This document shows positions 16,779 to 26,165 of a stretch of 64,000 bases of DNA, one piece after another; position 1 is the stretch's first letter, and each line of letters begins with the position of its first letter. Location: NCBI RefSeq assembly GCF_900129555.1, contig NZ_FQWC01000002.1:496001-560000 (forward strand), written 5' to 3'. The notes beneath the pieces are model-generated. The model saw nothing but the letters and a program-made list of their open reading frames with translations. It had not been told where the DNA came from and searched no databases. The position numbers were made by a program, and so were the translations under genes. The stretch comes from Flavobacterium defluvii. GTDB taxonomy: Bacteria > Bacteroidota > Bacteroidia > Flavobacteriales > Flavobacteriaceae.

Positions 16779-17000
16779 ATGAGACATCTTGTAAAAGAGC
16801 ACACCAGTGCTCATATCGAACCCAAAAAAGGTTTTAGAATTCACTTATTAGTATTTGTATTAACCGCGCCTTTGCTTTGGCTGGCATGGCTTTTTACAGA
16901 CAAAACGTATTTATGGCCGCTTTGGCAGAATACAGCCTGGGGAATAGGCTTGCTATTTCACTTTTTGGGAGTTTACATTTTAAAAAAGGACAAAAAGTAA
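16779..17000 (+). CDS. 2TM-domain small membrane protein
   Basis: 73 residues with two hydrophobic helices (about 23-40 and 52-68) joined by a short loop, and a short Lys-rich end (KKDKK). This is the arrangement of the 2TM domain common in Flavobacteriia. The function is unknown. It lies inside the redox operon; its stop is 2 bp before the ABM gene. Confidence 0.7.
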   Translation: MRHLVKEHTSAHIEPKKGFRIHLLVFVLTAPLLWLAWLFTDKTYLWPLWQNTAWGIGLLFHFLGVYILKKDKK

Positions 17001-17002
17001 TT

Positions 17003-17761
17003 ATGAAAACACATATTTCGAAAAAACTATCAGGAATTATTACAGCAATGTTTCTGTTCCAAATATCAATCTCAGAAGCACAAAATTCAAATAAATCAAT
17101 TGAAAAAAACAAAGGAATGAAAGCTGTTATCACACGTTATGAAGTGAAAAAAGAAAATCAGGAAAAGTTTCAAAAAGCAATTTCAGATTATGTTAATGCT
17201 TCACTTTTAGAAGAAAACAATATTATGTCTGAAGCTTATTTTGAGCAGGAGAACCAATCTGTTATCTGGTTATTTGAACGCTGGACAAACGAAAATATGT
17301 TTGATACATTTAGAAATAGTGAAAAAGCAAAAAGCGTAAAAACTTTAATCAAAACAACATTGGTTAAACCGGAAAAAGTCATTTATGTAAAAGATTTAGA
17401 GCCAATTTCTAAACAAGAATGGCGCAGAACCAGTAAAACAGAAGACAAACAATTAACCATTATGCTTTTTGTGGATGCTAAAAAAGGTACCGAAGAAAAC
17501 TTTATGAAAGTTTATCACAAAGCAATGCCGGAGTTTAGAAGCGAACCGGGCGTTGTAACATACCAATTATCGCAATTTATTGATGATAATTCTCAGTTTG
17601 TGACTTTTGAAAAATTCAGAAGCAACGATGCTTTTCAGTATCATTTAAATTTTCCGCCCATTCAGCCTGTAATTGATTACCTAAATACGAGTATTAAAAA
17701 ACAACCTTTTCAGGACGGAATTCATAACCTAATAGAGTTTGCTCCGCTTACCCGAGAATAA
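17003..17761 (+). CDS. exported protein with two antibiotic-biosynthesis-monooxygenase (ABM) domains
   Basis: 252 residues from the ATG right after the 2TM stop; longer in-frame starts would overlap the 2TM gene and break the signal peptide. The signal peptide ends near ISEAQ (about 26). Two ferredoxin-like ABM repeats follow: about 36-130 (MKAVITRYEVKKENQEKFQK ... FERWTNENMFDTF) and about 152-245 (LTIMLFVDAKKGTEENF ... FEKFRSNDAFQYH). Single ABM proteins oxidise quinols or heme; a tandem mimics the usual dimer. The signal peptide would place it in the periplasm. Confidence 0.78.
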   Translation: MKTHISKKLSGIITAMFLFQISISEAQNSNKSIEKNKGMKAVITRYEVKKENQEKFQKAISDYVNASLLEENNIMSEAYFEQENQSVIWLFERWTNENMFDTFRNSEKAKSVKTLIKTTLVKPEKVIYVKDLEPISKQEWRRTSKTEDKQLTIMLFVDAKKGTEENFMKVYHKAMPEFRSEPGVVTYQLSQFIDDNSQFVTFEKFRSNDAFQYHLNFPPIQPVIDYLNTSIKKQPFQDGIHNLIEFAPLTRE

Positions 17762-17795
17762 CAATCCATTATTAATTTTTAAAATCTCAGAAAAC

Positions 17796-18614
17796 ATGAA
17801 AACAATCAGCAAAATGATTGCTGCAGGTATCGTAACGGTACTTGCGGTAATAAATGTAGAAGGACAAGTAACTGTAAAAACAAAAGAAATGAAAACAAGT
17901 AATGAACTAGAAATCGCAAACAAATTATCAACTCAGTCTGCCGTTGTAAATATGCCGGTGACAAAATTGTTAAACGCACCTGGAAATGAAGGTTTAAGAG
18001 ACTTCTTTTTTACTCCCGTAAAAGACAAATCAGCATTAAAAGGAAAAAAAATCGCCGTAATAGTGGCCGATGGTTTTGAAGAAATTGAATTAACCGGGCC
18101 AGTATGGTATTTTAAAGAATTAGGAGCACAAGTTGATATTGTTGCCCCAAAATTTAATCCTGCGCCCGAAAGATACGGTTTAGTGTATCCTGAAATGTCA
18201 AATACGCATGTTATGGCAATACAGTATTTACAGCCGGTGGGATGGATAAAATTTGACCGAACTGCCGATCAAATCAAAGTAAGTGACTATGACGCTGTAT
18301 TTATTCCGGGTGGTGCATGGAATCCTGATAATCTTCGTAATGATAAAGATGTAATTAAATTTATTCAGGACTTTAATAAAGAAGGAAAACTAATTGCGGC
18401 TATTTGTCACGCTCCGGTTGTGTTAGCTTCGGCTGATATTTTAAAGGGAAGAAAGCTGACAGGTTACTGGAATATTCAGGTAGATTTGAAAAATGCCGGA
18501 GGTACTATTTTGGAACAAAGTGTAGTTACTGACGGAAATATAATCACGAGCCGACACCCAATTGATGTTGCCGATTTTTCGAGAGCGGTTGAAAGCTGGC
18601 TGATTAAAAAGTAA
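17796..18614 (+). CDS. exported DJ-1/PfpI-family protein
   Basis: 272 residues. An N-terminal signal (about 1-23, ending VEGQ) and a ~60-residue linker precede a DJ-1/PfpI domain (about 85-270). The domain has IAVIVADGFEEIEL, VFIPGGAWNPD and the nucleophile elbow IAAICHAPVVLASADIL with the reactive Cys, and TSRHPIDVADF near the end. Family members act as deglycase/chaperone, protease or glyoxalase III. Last gene of the redox operon. Export is unusual for this family but fits the exported ABM neighbour. An upstream in-frame ATG would mask the signal and is rejected. Confidence 0.82.
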   Translation: MKTISKMIAAGIVTVLAVINVEGQVTVKTKEMKTSNELEIANKLSTQSAVVNMPVTKLLNAPGNEGLRDFFFTPVKDKSALKGKKIAVIVADGFEEIELTGPVWYFKELGAQVDIVAPKFNPAPERYGLVYPEMSNTHVMAIQYLQPVGWIKFDRTADQIKVSDYDAVFIPGGAWNPDNLRNDKDVIKFIQDFNKEGKLIAAICHAPVVLASADILKGRKLTGYWNIQVDLKNAGGTILEQSVVTDGNIITSRHPIDVADFSRAVESWLIKK

Positions 18615-18624
18615 TTTACTATTG

Positions 18625-18666
18625 CAATATCAATATCAATATCAAATCTCAATAGCAATATCAATT
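18625..18666. repeat. CAATAT short tandem repeat
   Basis: CAATAT repeated three times, then degenerate copies, in the spacer before the cyclase gene. Probably a slippage tract. Confidence 0.6.
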
Positions 18667-18793
18667 TAAAAAAGTAATAATAAATTCCCTGAATGTTGTA
18701 TGACGTTCGGGGAATACTATTTTAATAGACAGGGATTTATGTTTTAAAATTATTTATTTTTATGATGAATATATTTAAAAGAATCTGCACTTT

Positions 18794-19843
18794 ATGGAAT
18801 TACCTAAGCTGTCTTTTTATAGAAAATACAACATGATTTTTAGGGCCGTTATTGCTGGCGGAATTTTAGGTTTGTTGTACACTGCAGTTATTGATGCCGG
18901 AACCGATTTGGAATATTTTAAAATGCTTCTAGGTACCGTTATCGGGATTTTTATTGGCTTTATAATCATAATATTCGAAAAGTCTTTTGTCTTTTTAAAT
19001 CAATATTCTTTTGTAAAAACCTTGATTTTAAAAACACTTATTTACAGTATTGGTGTTCTTGTTTTTCTACTTCTTTTTGCGGTTGCTTTTATCAGGATTT
19101 CAGAACATCTTTCTTATCAGGAAGCTTTCCATTCATATATTTCAGAAAGAATTTTAGACGATTTTTTATTTTCTATTTGGGCTTCTGTTTTTTTACTTCT
19201 TTTTTTAGAAATCAGCAGTTTACTTAGCTCAAATTTCTTTTATAAATATTTTACAGGAAAATACCATCGGCCAATACAAGAAGAACGAATTTTTATGTTT
19301 GTTGATGTAAAATCTTCTACAACACTCGCAGAAAAATTGGGAGACATTTTATACAGCAGTTTGCTTCAGGATTTATTTAATGATTTTACCGATGCCATTC
19401 TTGCTTCTCGTGCCGAAGTTTATCAATATGCCGGAGATGAAATTATCCTGACCTGGAAATCTGCAAAAGGAATAAAAGAAAATCGCTGTTTATTTTGTTT
19501 TTATCTTTTAAAACAAAGTATAAAAAATAAACAGGAGTATTATTTAAAAAAATATAATACAGTGCCAAAGTTTAAAGCAGGAATGCATATTGGCACTGCA
19601 GTAACAACGTGGGTAGGAAAGGTTAAAAAAGAAATTGTATATCATGGCGACCTTTTAAATACCGCTTCCAGAATTCAATGTAAATGCAACGAACTGAATC
19701 ATGATTTTGTCATTTCCGAAACTATGAAAAATGAATTGCTTGAAAATAACTCCATAAAATATACTCAGCAGGGAGAAATATCTTTAAGAGGAAAAGCAAA
19801 ACCAATGCAGCTTTTTACTGTTGATTTTAATTTTGAGTTGTGA
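18794..19843 (+). CDS. class III adenylate/guanylate cyclase, membrane-bound
   Basis: 349 residues. Four membrane helices span about 14-160, then a catalytic domain about 165-345. Metal-binding Asp residues are in IFMFVDVKSST and YQYAGDEIIL. The transition-state Asn and Arg are in GDLLNTASRIQ. The end (LRGKAKPMQLFTV) is typical of the family. All catalytic positions look intact, so it should make cAMP or cGMP from the cytoplasmic face. Monocistronic. The two Crp/Fnr regulators in the window are possible receivers, but nothing here proves a link. Confidence 0.87.
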   Translation: MELPKLSFYRKYNMIFRAVIAGGILGLLYTAVIDAGTDLEYFKMLLGTVIGIFIGFIIIIFEKSFVFLNQYSFVKTLILKTLIYSIGVLVFLLLFAVAFIRISEHLSYQEAFHSYISERILDDFLFSIWASVFLLLFLEISSLLSSNFFYKYFTGKYHRPIQEERIFMFVDVKSSTTLAEKLGDILYSSLLQDLFNDFTDAILASRAEVYQYAGDEIILTWKSAKGIKENRCLFCFYLLKQSIKNKQEYYLKKYNTVPKFKAGMHIGTAVTTWVGKVKKEIVYHGDLLNTASRIQCKCNELNHDFVISETMKNELLENNSIKYTQQGEISLRGKAKPMQLFTVDFNFEL

Positions 19844-19909
19844 GTATCAATTATCAAAAACTCCAATATTAATTCTTATTTTTTTTTAAGAAAATTTTAA
19901 TTCTGGACT

Positions 19910-19938
19910 TTGAAGTTATATCCTGTTTAATATATTTG
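19910..19938 (+). promoter_or_regulatory. promoter of TonB-dependent receptor gene
   Basis: TTG, 18-bp spacer, TATATTTG (19931-19938), matching TTG/TAnnTTTG, 36 bp before the ATG. Confidence 0.6.
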
Positions 19939-19974
19939 TAATCAGTCTAAATAAGAATAAATTACAAATTCAAT

Positions 19975-22356
19975 ATGAAAATAATTTTTAAAACACTTAA
20001 AAACAATGTTTTACCTCAAGTGTTTATGGTTTTTCTGACTATCTTTTTTTGCTCAGAAACAGCTTTTTCTCAGTCAATTTTAGGAACAATTTCGGGTCGC
20101 GCTATTTTGAAAGACGGAAATTCTTTACAAGGGGCAACCGTAAAAATTTCAGAATTAAATAAAATTACAACAACTGATTCTGAAGGTGCTTATCAATTAA
20201 AAAATATCCCTTTCGGAACATATTTAGTAGAAATAAAATTAAACGGTTACGATTCTACTCCGGCTTCAGTTTTAGTCGATCAAAATAATCCGAATGCTAT
20301 TCTTGATTTTGAGCTTCTTTATACTTCTCAAAAATTAGAAGAAGTAATTGTAAGTTCCGGAGGAAACCGATTTGCAAGAAAAGAAAGTGAAGAAGTTTCG
20401 AAAATGAAACTTAAAAACATGGAAAATCCTCAGGTTTACACTATTGTAAGTAAAGAACTTATGAAAGAGCAGGTTATTACTGATTATAACAGTGCTTTTA
20501 AAAACGTTCCGGGTGCAGGTATTGCAGAGGTTAGAAATCAGGGAAGAACAACCAATATTTCCAGAGGATTTGCTACGCCTCAATTGGTGAGAAACGGTGT
20601 TGGAAGTTTTACATATACTACAATCGATCCTTCAAACTTAGAGCGCATTGAAGTTATCAAAGGACCATCGGCAACTTTATTTGGAAGTACGATTTCTTCT
20701 TTTGGCGGATTGTTTAACAGAGTAACCAAAAAGCCTTTTGATTTCTTTAAAGGTGAAGTTTCTTATTCTGCCGGCGACTGGGATTTAAATCGTTTTACGG
20801 CTGATATTAACACGCCGTTGAATGACGAAAAAACAGCACTTTTTAGAATTAATACTGCCTTGCACAGCGAAAGAAGTTTTCAGGATGCAGGATTTAACAA
20901 AAGCTTTTTCATCGCTCCAAGTTTCTCTTACCAGGTAAACGAAAGACTGACTTTACTTATCGATGCTGAGTTTAGTACTGCAAAAGGAACTTCGCCAACA
21001 AGATTAGCGCCTTATACAAAAGCAGATGCTGCGGCACATAGTATTGAAGAAATGGGGATTCCATACAAATTGTCTTTTGCCAATAATACGGTTAATTACA
21101 CAAGTCAGCAATACAATATTTTTGCTCAGTTAAAATATAAAATTTCAGATGAATGGACATCACAAACTGTTATTTCACGTACAAGATCATCTTCAGAAGG
21201 ATATACGGTACAATTAACAGCTTTGAGTAATGAAACTTTAAGACAGCAGGTTACCAATCAGGATTATCCTTATTACGGAACCGACATTCAGCAAAATTTT
21301 AATGGAGATTTCAAAATTGGTAATCTACGTAACAGAGTAGTGGCGGGTTTTGATTTCTACAGCCTTCGTGCAACTCGTAACGATGCATCTGTAAACATGC
21401 CTGCGATCAATTTTAGAACACCGGGAGATGCTTATAATAATTTTACTCTTGAGAAAATAAAACCATTATTTGCAACGGAAACGTACACAAACTATGTATC
21501 TAATAACGAAAGAACATACAGTGCATATGTGTCTGATGTATTAAATATTACAGATAGATGGATTGTAATGGGAGGTCTTAGGGCAGATCGTTATTTCAAT
21601 AAAGGAGCCTATTATCCAAGTACAAATACTACGACAGGCGATTATAATCAAACAGCATTTTCTCCAAGATTTGGATCAGTTTTTCAAGTTGTCAAAGAGA
21701 AAGTTTCTGTGTTTGCAAATTACATGAACGGATTTAATAATGTTGGAGGTTCAGATTTTAACGGAGATACTTTTAAACCAAATCAGGCAAATCAGTTAGA
21801 AGGAGGAGTTAAATTTGACTTTAATAAAATTAGTGCAACTTTAAGTTATTATGATATTAAAGTAACAAACATTACGCGTGAAGATCCGGATCACGCTAAT
21901 TTTCAGATTCAGGATGGTACACAATTAAGCAAAGGTTTTGAAGCTGAGCTTATTGCAAATCCAATTAAAGGTTTAAACATTGTAGCGGGTTATACCTATA
22001 ATGACAGTAGATTAACAAAAGCAAGCCCTGCCACAAACGGATTGCGTCCTACAACTGCAGGTTCACCAACAACTGCCAATCTTTGGGCAAGTTACAGATT
22101 AACCAATGGTGCAGCATCTGGTCTTGGATTTGGTGTTGGAGGAATTTACGGAAGTCAGTATTATCAAACGAATACAGCAGCTTTTAAATTCCAAATCCCT
22201 GAATATACTGTTTTAGATGCTTCTGTTTTTTATGACAGACCAAAATACAGATTAGGCTTAAAAGTAGATAATTTAACAAACGAAAAATACTGGTCTTACC
22301 GTTTAGCGGCTCAAAATCCGACGAGAATAACGGGAAATATTACTTTTAAATTCTAA
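19975..22356 (+). CDS. TonB-dependent siderophore-type receptor
   Basis: 793 residues. Signal peptide about 1-33. A carboxypeptidase-regulatory-like domain (about 38-110) includes ISGRAILKDGNSLQGATVKI. The TonB-dependent plug (about 135-245) contains LERIEVIKGPSATLFGS, and a 22-strand-type barrel ends in Phe (NITFKF). The layout follows FhuA/FepA-type siderophore receptors of Bacteroidota. It would import a ferric siderophore or similar chelate through the outer membrane. The PepSY membrane protein downstream (57 bp) is the usual companion in iron-uptake operons. Confidence 0.88.
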   Translation: MKIIFKTLKNNVLPQVFMVFLTIFFCSETAFSQSILGTISGRAILKDGNSLQGATVKISELNKITTTDSEGAYQLKNIPFGTYLVEIKLNGYDSTPASVLVDQNNPNAILDFELLYTSQKLEEVIVSSGGNRFARKESEEVSKMKLKNMENPQVYTIVSKELMKEQVITDYNSAFKNVPGAGIAEVRNQGRTTNISRGFATPQLVRNGVGSFTYTTIDPSNLERIEVIKGPSATLFGSTISSFGGLFNRVTKKPFDFFKGEVSYSAGDWDLNRFTADINTPLNDEKTALFRINTALHSERSFQDAGFNKSFFIAPSFSYQVNERLTLLIDAEFSTAKGTSPTRLAPYTKADAAAHSIEEMGIPYKLSFANNTVNYTSQQYNIFAQLKYKISDEWTSQTVISRTRSSSEGYTVQLTALSNETLRQQVTNQDYPYYGTDIQQNFNGDFKIGNLRNRVVAGFDFYSLRATRNDASVNMPAINFRTPGDAYNNFTLEKIKPLFATETYTNYVSNNERTYSAYVSDVLNITDRWIVMGGLRADRYFNKGAYYPSTNTTTGDYNQTAFSPRFGSVFQVVKEKVSVFANYMNGFNNVGGSDFNGDTFKPNQANQLEGGVKFDFNKISATLSYYDIKVTNITREDPDHANFQIQDGTQLSKGFEAELIANPIKGLNIVAGYTYNDSRLTKASPATNGLRPTTAGSPTTANLWASYRLTNGAASGLGFGVGGIYGSQYYQTNTAAFKFQIPEYTVLDASVFYDRPKYRLGLKVDNLTNEKYWSYRLAAQNPTRITGNITFKF

Positions 22357-22413
22357 GATTTTAAGTTCATCATTTTAAACGATATTATCTACATTTGGCA
22401 CTTATTACAAATT

Positions 22414-23511
22414 ATGACCAAAGGTTTTAAAAACACTATAAGACAAATACATTTATGGCTCGGTTTAGCATCGGGCCTCATTGTTTTTATAATAAGCATA
22501 ACCGGATTTTTGTATGTTTTTGAAGAAGAAATCCGTGATTTTACAAACAAGGAATATCTGCATGTTCCTATTCAGCAAAAACCTTTTATTGGTTTAAAAA
22601 CTATAATTGAGAATTACGAGCGTCTGGAGCCCAAACAAAAAATTACTGCCTTAAAAATAAATAGAGAACAACCTAATGCAGCTGTTGAAATCGCGGCCAA
22701 AAAGAAAAAAACGTATTACTTTAATCCTTACGACGGCAGCTTAATCAATAAACAAAATGCTGATTGGTTAAATATTGTTCTCGAAATACATCGAACTCTA
22801 TTATTAGGAGATTTTGGCGAATTTATTCAGGGCTGGTCGGTTGTAATTTTTATTATTATGCTGATTACCGGACTTGTATTATGGTTTCCCAATCAAAAGC
22901 GTTTAATAAAACAATCTCTGAAAATAAAATGGAGCGGATCTTTTAAAAGAGTTAATTACGATCTGCATCAGGTTTTAGGATTTTACGCTTCTCTTATTTT
23001 GCTTTTAATTGCATTTTCCGGAACTTATTTTAAATACGATGCTGTAAAAAAATCGGTTGGTTTAGTAACGGGAACAAAATTGAGAAAAGGCGATGAAGTT
23101 TTGCTTAAAGAAAAAATAGATTCTACGACAATTCCTGTTCGATACAATACCATTTATGAAAATGCCAATTCGAAATATCCGGGCGCGACTTCGGTTTCAT
23201 TTTCTATTCGAAAAACCGGAGAATTGCGATTACGAATGACATATCCAAATAAATGGGCCAGAAATCAAAATACTATTTTCTTTGACGGAAAAACAGGACA
23301 AATGCTGCGAACCAAACTTTACAAAGACAATAACGCCGCAGATATTTATGAAGCCAGTAATCACGATCTGCATACCGGAGTTTTCTTTGGTCTGGCTGGA
23401 AAAATAATCTGGAGTCTGGTAAGTTTGATTGGGGCATCGCTTCCTGTAACAGGATTTATTATCTGGTGGAAAAAAGGAAAAAAATCGAAATCGAAAAAGT
23501 TAAAAGTGTAG
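22414..23511 (+). CDS. PepSY-associated transmembrane protein (siderophore-iron reductase type)
   Basis: 365 residues. Four membrane helices (about 15-32, 145-163, 190-208, 328-348) surround two periplasmic PepSY-like regions. His residues in IRQIHLWLGLASG, EIHRTLLLG, DLHQVLGFYASL and NHDLHTGVFFGL are placed to ligate hemes in a membrane bundle. This family is often annotated as iron-uptake factor or ferric-siderophore reductase. It directly follows the TonB receptor gene and probably releases iron from the imported chelate. Confidence 0.83.
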   Translation: MTKGFKNTIRQIHLWLGLASGLIVFIISITGFLYVFEEEIRDFTNKEYLHVPIQQKPFIGLKTIIENYERLEPKQKITALKINREQPNAAVEIAAKKKKTYYFNPYDGSLINKQNADWLNIVLEIHRTLLLGDFGEFIQGWSVVIFIIMLITGLVLWFPNQKRLIKQSLKIKWSGSFKRVNYDLHQVLGFYASLILLLIAFSGTYFKYDAVKKSVGLVTGTKLRKGDEVLLKEKIDSTTIPVRYNTIYENANSKYPGATSVSFSIRKTGELRLRMTYPNKWARNQNTIFFDGKTGQMLRTKLYKDNNAADIYEASNHDLHTGVFFGLAGKIIWSLVSLIGASLPVTGFIIWWKKGKKSKSKKLKV

Positions 23512-23598
23512 ATTTTTATTTTATAACTTTTAAAAAGGATTATATAAGCCTAACGACCTGTAATTAAGTAATTTTATTAAAATTTAAAATTCAAAGTT

Positions 23599-23793
23599 AT
23601 GGCTGCTAATAATCAAAATCCGAATGTCACTCACAATAGTGGCTCAGATAACAGAACCGATACGAGAAAACATCAATATAAAGATCACGATGATGTTTTA
23701 ACAAATGATGAAAATTATGATGTTGACACTCATAAATTTAAAGGTGAAGAACCTGAATTTGACGATAAGTTGAATAACGAAGAAAAGAAATAA
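23599..23793 (+). CDS. small hydrophilic protein of unknown function
   Basis: 64 residues, no hydrophobic segment, rich in Asn/Asp/Glu/Lys/His (QYKDHDDVLTNDENYDVDTH). It recalls the disordered stress-type proteins elsewhere in the window, with mixed charge. It has its own strong terminator 8 bp after the stop, which supports it as a real gene. Confidence 0.65.
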   Translation: MAANNQNPNVTHNSGSDNRTDTRKHQYKDHDDVLTNDENYDVDTHKFKGEEPEFDDKLNNEEKK

Positions 23794-23800
23794 AACACCG

Positions 23801-23833
23801 AAACGCCTCAAAATAATATTGAGGCGTTTTTTT
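23801..23833 (+). terminator. terminator of small hydrophilic gene
   Basis: AAACGCCTCAA (23801-23811) and TTGAGGCGTTT (23819-23829): a perfect 11-bp stem with a T-run to 23833. Confidence 0.88.
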
Positions 23834-23975
23834 ATGATGATTTTTCATTACAAAATCAATTTTTTTTAAAAATCATTCAGCCTTAATAGACTAAATTCTT
23901 AGGATAAAATTTAAAAAGTGAAAAATTATGAGTTGATTTTTATAGATTTGTAAAATCTTAAGTTTCCAAAAATTA

Positions 23976-24617
23976 ATGACAATGAAATCTGTTACTTCAA
24001 TCTTTTTATTATTAATGTTTGTCTGTTCAAATTCTTACTCACAATTAAGTTCAGATAAAATATTCGAAAGTTTTAAGCAGGGAGAACGCACCAATTGCTC
24101 ATCGATTGCCTTTATTAAAGCTTCTTTAAATGTTTACGGATTAGATAATCTTTTTGAAATTGAAAAAGTAAACGATAACGAAAGTAAAATAACACTTAAA
24201 AATAATGCTTCATTCAATATTAAAAATGAAGAAATAAACAAAGCAAAAATATCTGCAGATTTTGTTTATATAAAAGATAATCCAGATAGCGAAAGAATTA
24301 CAGATTATGCTATTCTAACTTACGCCGTAATGGCAAAATACAAACAGATTATTGATAAGGACGCCAGTTTTGATAAAGCACTTGAAGATTTAGAAGACGG
24401 TGAAGTGTACACACCAACTATTTACAAATATTTAGGTTTCAAAGAAGGAAAGCAAGTTCAAAAACTAAAACGCGAATCCGGAAGCGAATTTTGTGGTGTT
24501 GTGGCCTGGTCTACGGCGCATGCTGTTTTTGTATGCGAAGATTTTATGGATTATTACGGAAACAGAAAAAGTATCTGGATAAAATATCCCGGACGTTTTA
24601 GAATAATTAAATCTTAA
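23976..24617 (+). CDS. secreted protein, possibly papain/calpain-like fold
   Basis: 213 residues with a signal peptide ending near SNSYSQ (about 22). The segment QGERTNCSSIAFIKASL (about 36-52) recalls the Cys helix of calpain-type proteases (QGxxxxCWFLAA). WSTAHAVFVCEDFMDYYG near the end could supply the His. That is only a pattern match: the Trp after the Cys is missing, and spacing is longer in real calpains. No obvious operon partner. The function is unknown; an exported or periplasmic location is likely. Confidence 0.6.
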   Translation: MTMKSVTSIFLLLMFVCSNSYSQLSSDKIFESFKQGERTNCSSIAFIKASLNVYGLDNLFEIEKVNDNESKITLKNNASFNIKNEEINKAKISADFVYIKDNPDSERITDYAILTYAVMAKYKQIIDKDASFDKALEDLEDGEVYTPTIYKYLGFKEGKQVQKLKRESGSEFCGVVAWSTAHAVFVCEDFMDYYGNRKSIWIKYPGRFRIIKS

Positions 24618-24726
24618 AAAAATCAACTTTTATATTTTTTAAATTCCGATTGTAAATTTTTACTTACACGAATTATATTAATAATGTGAATTGTTAAATT
24701 TTTCTAAAAAAAAGAAAACAATAAAG

Positions 24727-24756
24727 TTGCAAATCAAGTTAATTTACATATTTTTG
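24727..24756 (+). promoter_or_regulatory. promoter of small exported-protein gene
   Basis: TTG (24727-24729), 19-bp spacer, TATTTTTG (24749-24756), an exact match to TTG-N19-TAnnTTTG, 32 bp before the ATG. Confidence 0.68.
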
Positions 24757-24787
24757 CCTTAACCAACAACTAATTATATTCTAAGAA

Positions 24788-25240
24788 ATGAAAAGCAAAA
24801 TTACCCTACTAAGTATCCTTTTCTTCCTGGTAACTGCAGCTGCTTCAGCTCAGGCTAAGAATGCTCCAAGAAGTATTATCAGTACTACAGCTCTAATCCG
24901 TAAATACCATGATCAAAAAGAATTAAGTGGTATGCAAAAAGGTGAACTTTTGGAATTATATATTGAGCGTATTAAAGTTTTAGTGAAAACTCTTCCTTAC
25001 ATCGCCTTGGTTACTAAACCGGGAGTTACAATGGCAGATTTAGGTATTCCAGACGATGGAGACCACAAAAAAATATTAGACAACCAGGCAATTGGTACAT
25101 CTACTTTCTTAGACACTACAGTAGAATTTCAAAGAAAAATGATGCCTTACTCTGATAAAGGTAATCTTATCGCTGCGATTTTATTCTATGAAAATACATT
25201 AAAATCATTACACGAATTCAACGAATTGAACGAAATGTAA
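24788..25240 (+). CDS. small exported protein of unknown function
   Basis: 150 residues with a clean signal peptide (about 1-21, ASAQA). The mature part is alpha-helical in appearance, including LIRKYHDQKELSGMQKGELL and LIAAILFYENTLKSLHEF. No domain recognised. It has a consensus promoter and its own terminator, and its codon use (e.g. CTTGGT, GGTACATCT) looks like that of a well-expressed gene. Probably an abundant periplasmic protein. Confidence 0.72.
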   Translation: MKSKITLLSILFFLVTAAASAQAKNAPRSIISTTALIRKYHDQKELSGMQKGELLELYIERIKVLVKTLPYIALVTKPGVTMADLGIPDDGDHKKILDNQAIGTSTFLDTTVEFQRKMMPYSDKGNLIAAILFYENTLKSLHEFNELNEM

Positions 25241-25260
25241 TATTTAAAAATAAATGATAA

Positions 25261-25297
25261 AAAAACTCCAAAATCAAAATGACTTTGGAGTTTTTTT
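25261..25297. terminator. bidirectional terminator
   Basis: Stem CTCCAAA (25266-25272) / TTTGGAG (25284-25290) flanked by an A-run and T-run, serving both convergent genes. Confidence 0.82.
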
Positions 25298-25315
25298 ATT
25301 TTAAACAAAAAAAAA

Positions 25316-25996
25316 TTATGCCTTATCAATAGATTCGAGGTAATATTTCAAATTTGAGATATCATCTTTAACTAATTTTTCAAAATAAGGATTTAAGAGT
25401 TTTGCGGCACTTTCGCCTGCGACTCCCAATGGAGCGTGGTACGAAATCGTAACGTCTAATTCTGTTGCATTGCCTTTTGGTTTAAAAATAATTTTTCCTG
25501 CATTTTTAATCGAGGCATCGTTTAGAGAATTCCAGCTCAATAATTTATCCTTTTCATCTTTTATAATTTCGGCTTTCCAGCTTAATTTTCCAATCCCGGC
25601 AGGACCTTTAGCCGTCCATTCAGAAATACTTGGCGTAATCGTTTTTACAGAATCAAGATGGTTCATAAATTTAGGCAGGTTTTCGAGGTTTCTCCAAAAA
25701 GCATACACTTCACTTACAGGTTTATTAATTACGCTGTTAATTCTAATATTTACATTAGAAGCTTTGTCATTCATCAAATGTTCTGCTGCGTCGTATACCG
25801 GACAATAGCCTGAAATTCCCCTTAAAAGCATTGCACTTCCCGCACTGGCTTTTGTTATATTTTTGTTTTCATGCGATAATGCATCATATACTAAATATGC
25901 TCCGCTGGTAATCATTAAAATTCTTTCTAATGCAGATACATTCTTTTTCAAAAATGATTTTGATTTTGGAGATATGCTGGCAGTTGCTGTATTCAT
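25316..25996 (-). CDS. DUF2892-like membrane segment plus SRPBCC (polyketide cyclase-type) domain
   Basis: 226 residues. The first ~70 form a YgaP/DUF2892-like region (ALERILMITSGAYLVYDALS ... MLLRGISGYCPVYDA). Residues about 80-225 are an SRPBCC lipid-binding fold: NSVINKPVSEVYAFWRNLEN at the start, then WTAKGPAGIGKLSWKAEI. This fusion is seen in bacterial cyclase/dehydrase-annotated proteins near stress genes. It may bind a hydrophobic ligand at the membrane. No enzymatic residue is evident. Confidence 0.78.
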   Translation of the reverse strand: MNTATASISPKSKSFLKKNVSALERILMITSGAYLVYDALSHENKNITKASAGSAMLLRGISGYCPVYDAAEHLMNDKASNVNIRINSVINKPVSEVYAFWRNLENLPKFMNHLDSVKTITPSISEWTAKGPAGIGKLSWKAEIIKDEKDKLLSWNSLNDASIKNAGKIIFKPKGNATELDVTISYHAPLGVAGESAAKLLNPYFEKLVKDDISNLKYYLESIDKA

Positions 25997-26165
25997 AATA
26001 AATGTTTTTAAATGTTATTAAATAATCTTTAGAATATGTTTTCTGAATTTTAAGAATCGAATTGCTGTTATTTAAATTTAATAATAAAATTACAGCTATT
26101 GAAAATCAAAATATTATAGTAATTTGTTTAGGTAATTATATAATTCACAGATTGTTATGTGCTAT

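Noticed and set aside
18625..18666. CAATAT tandem repeat as a CRISPR-like or regulatory array
   Set aside because: The unit is only 6 bp, there are no spacers and no cas genes; it is a simple slippage tract.
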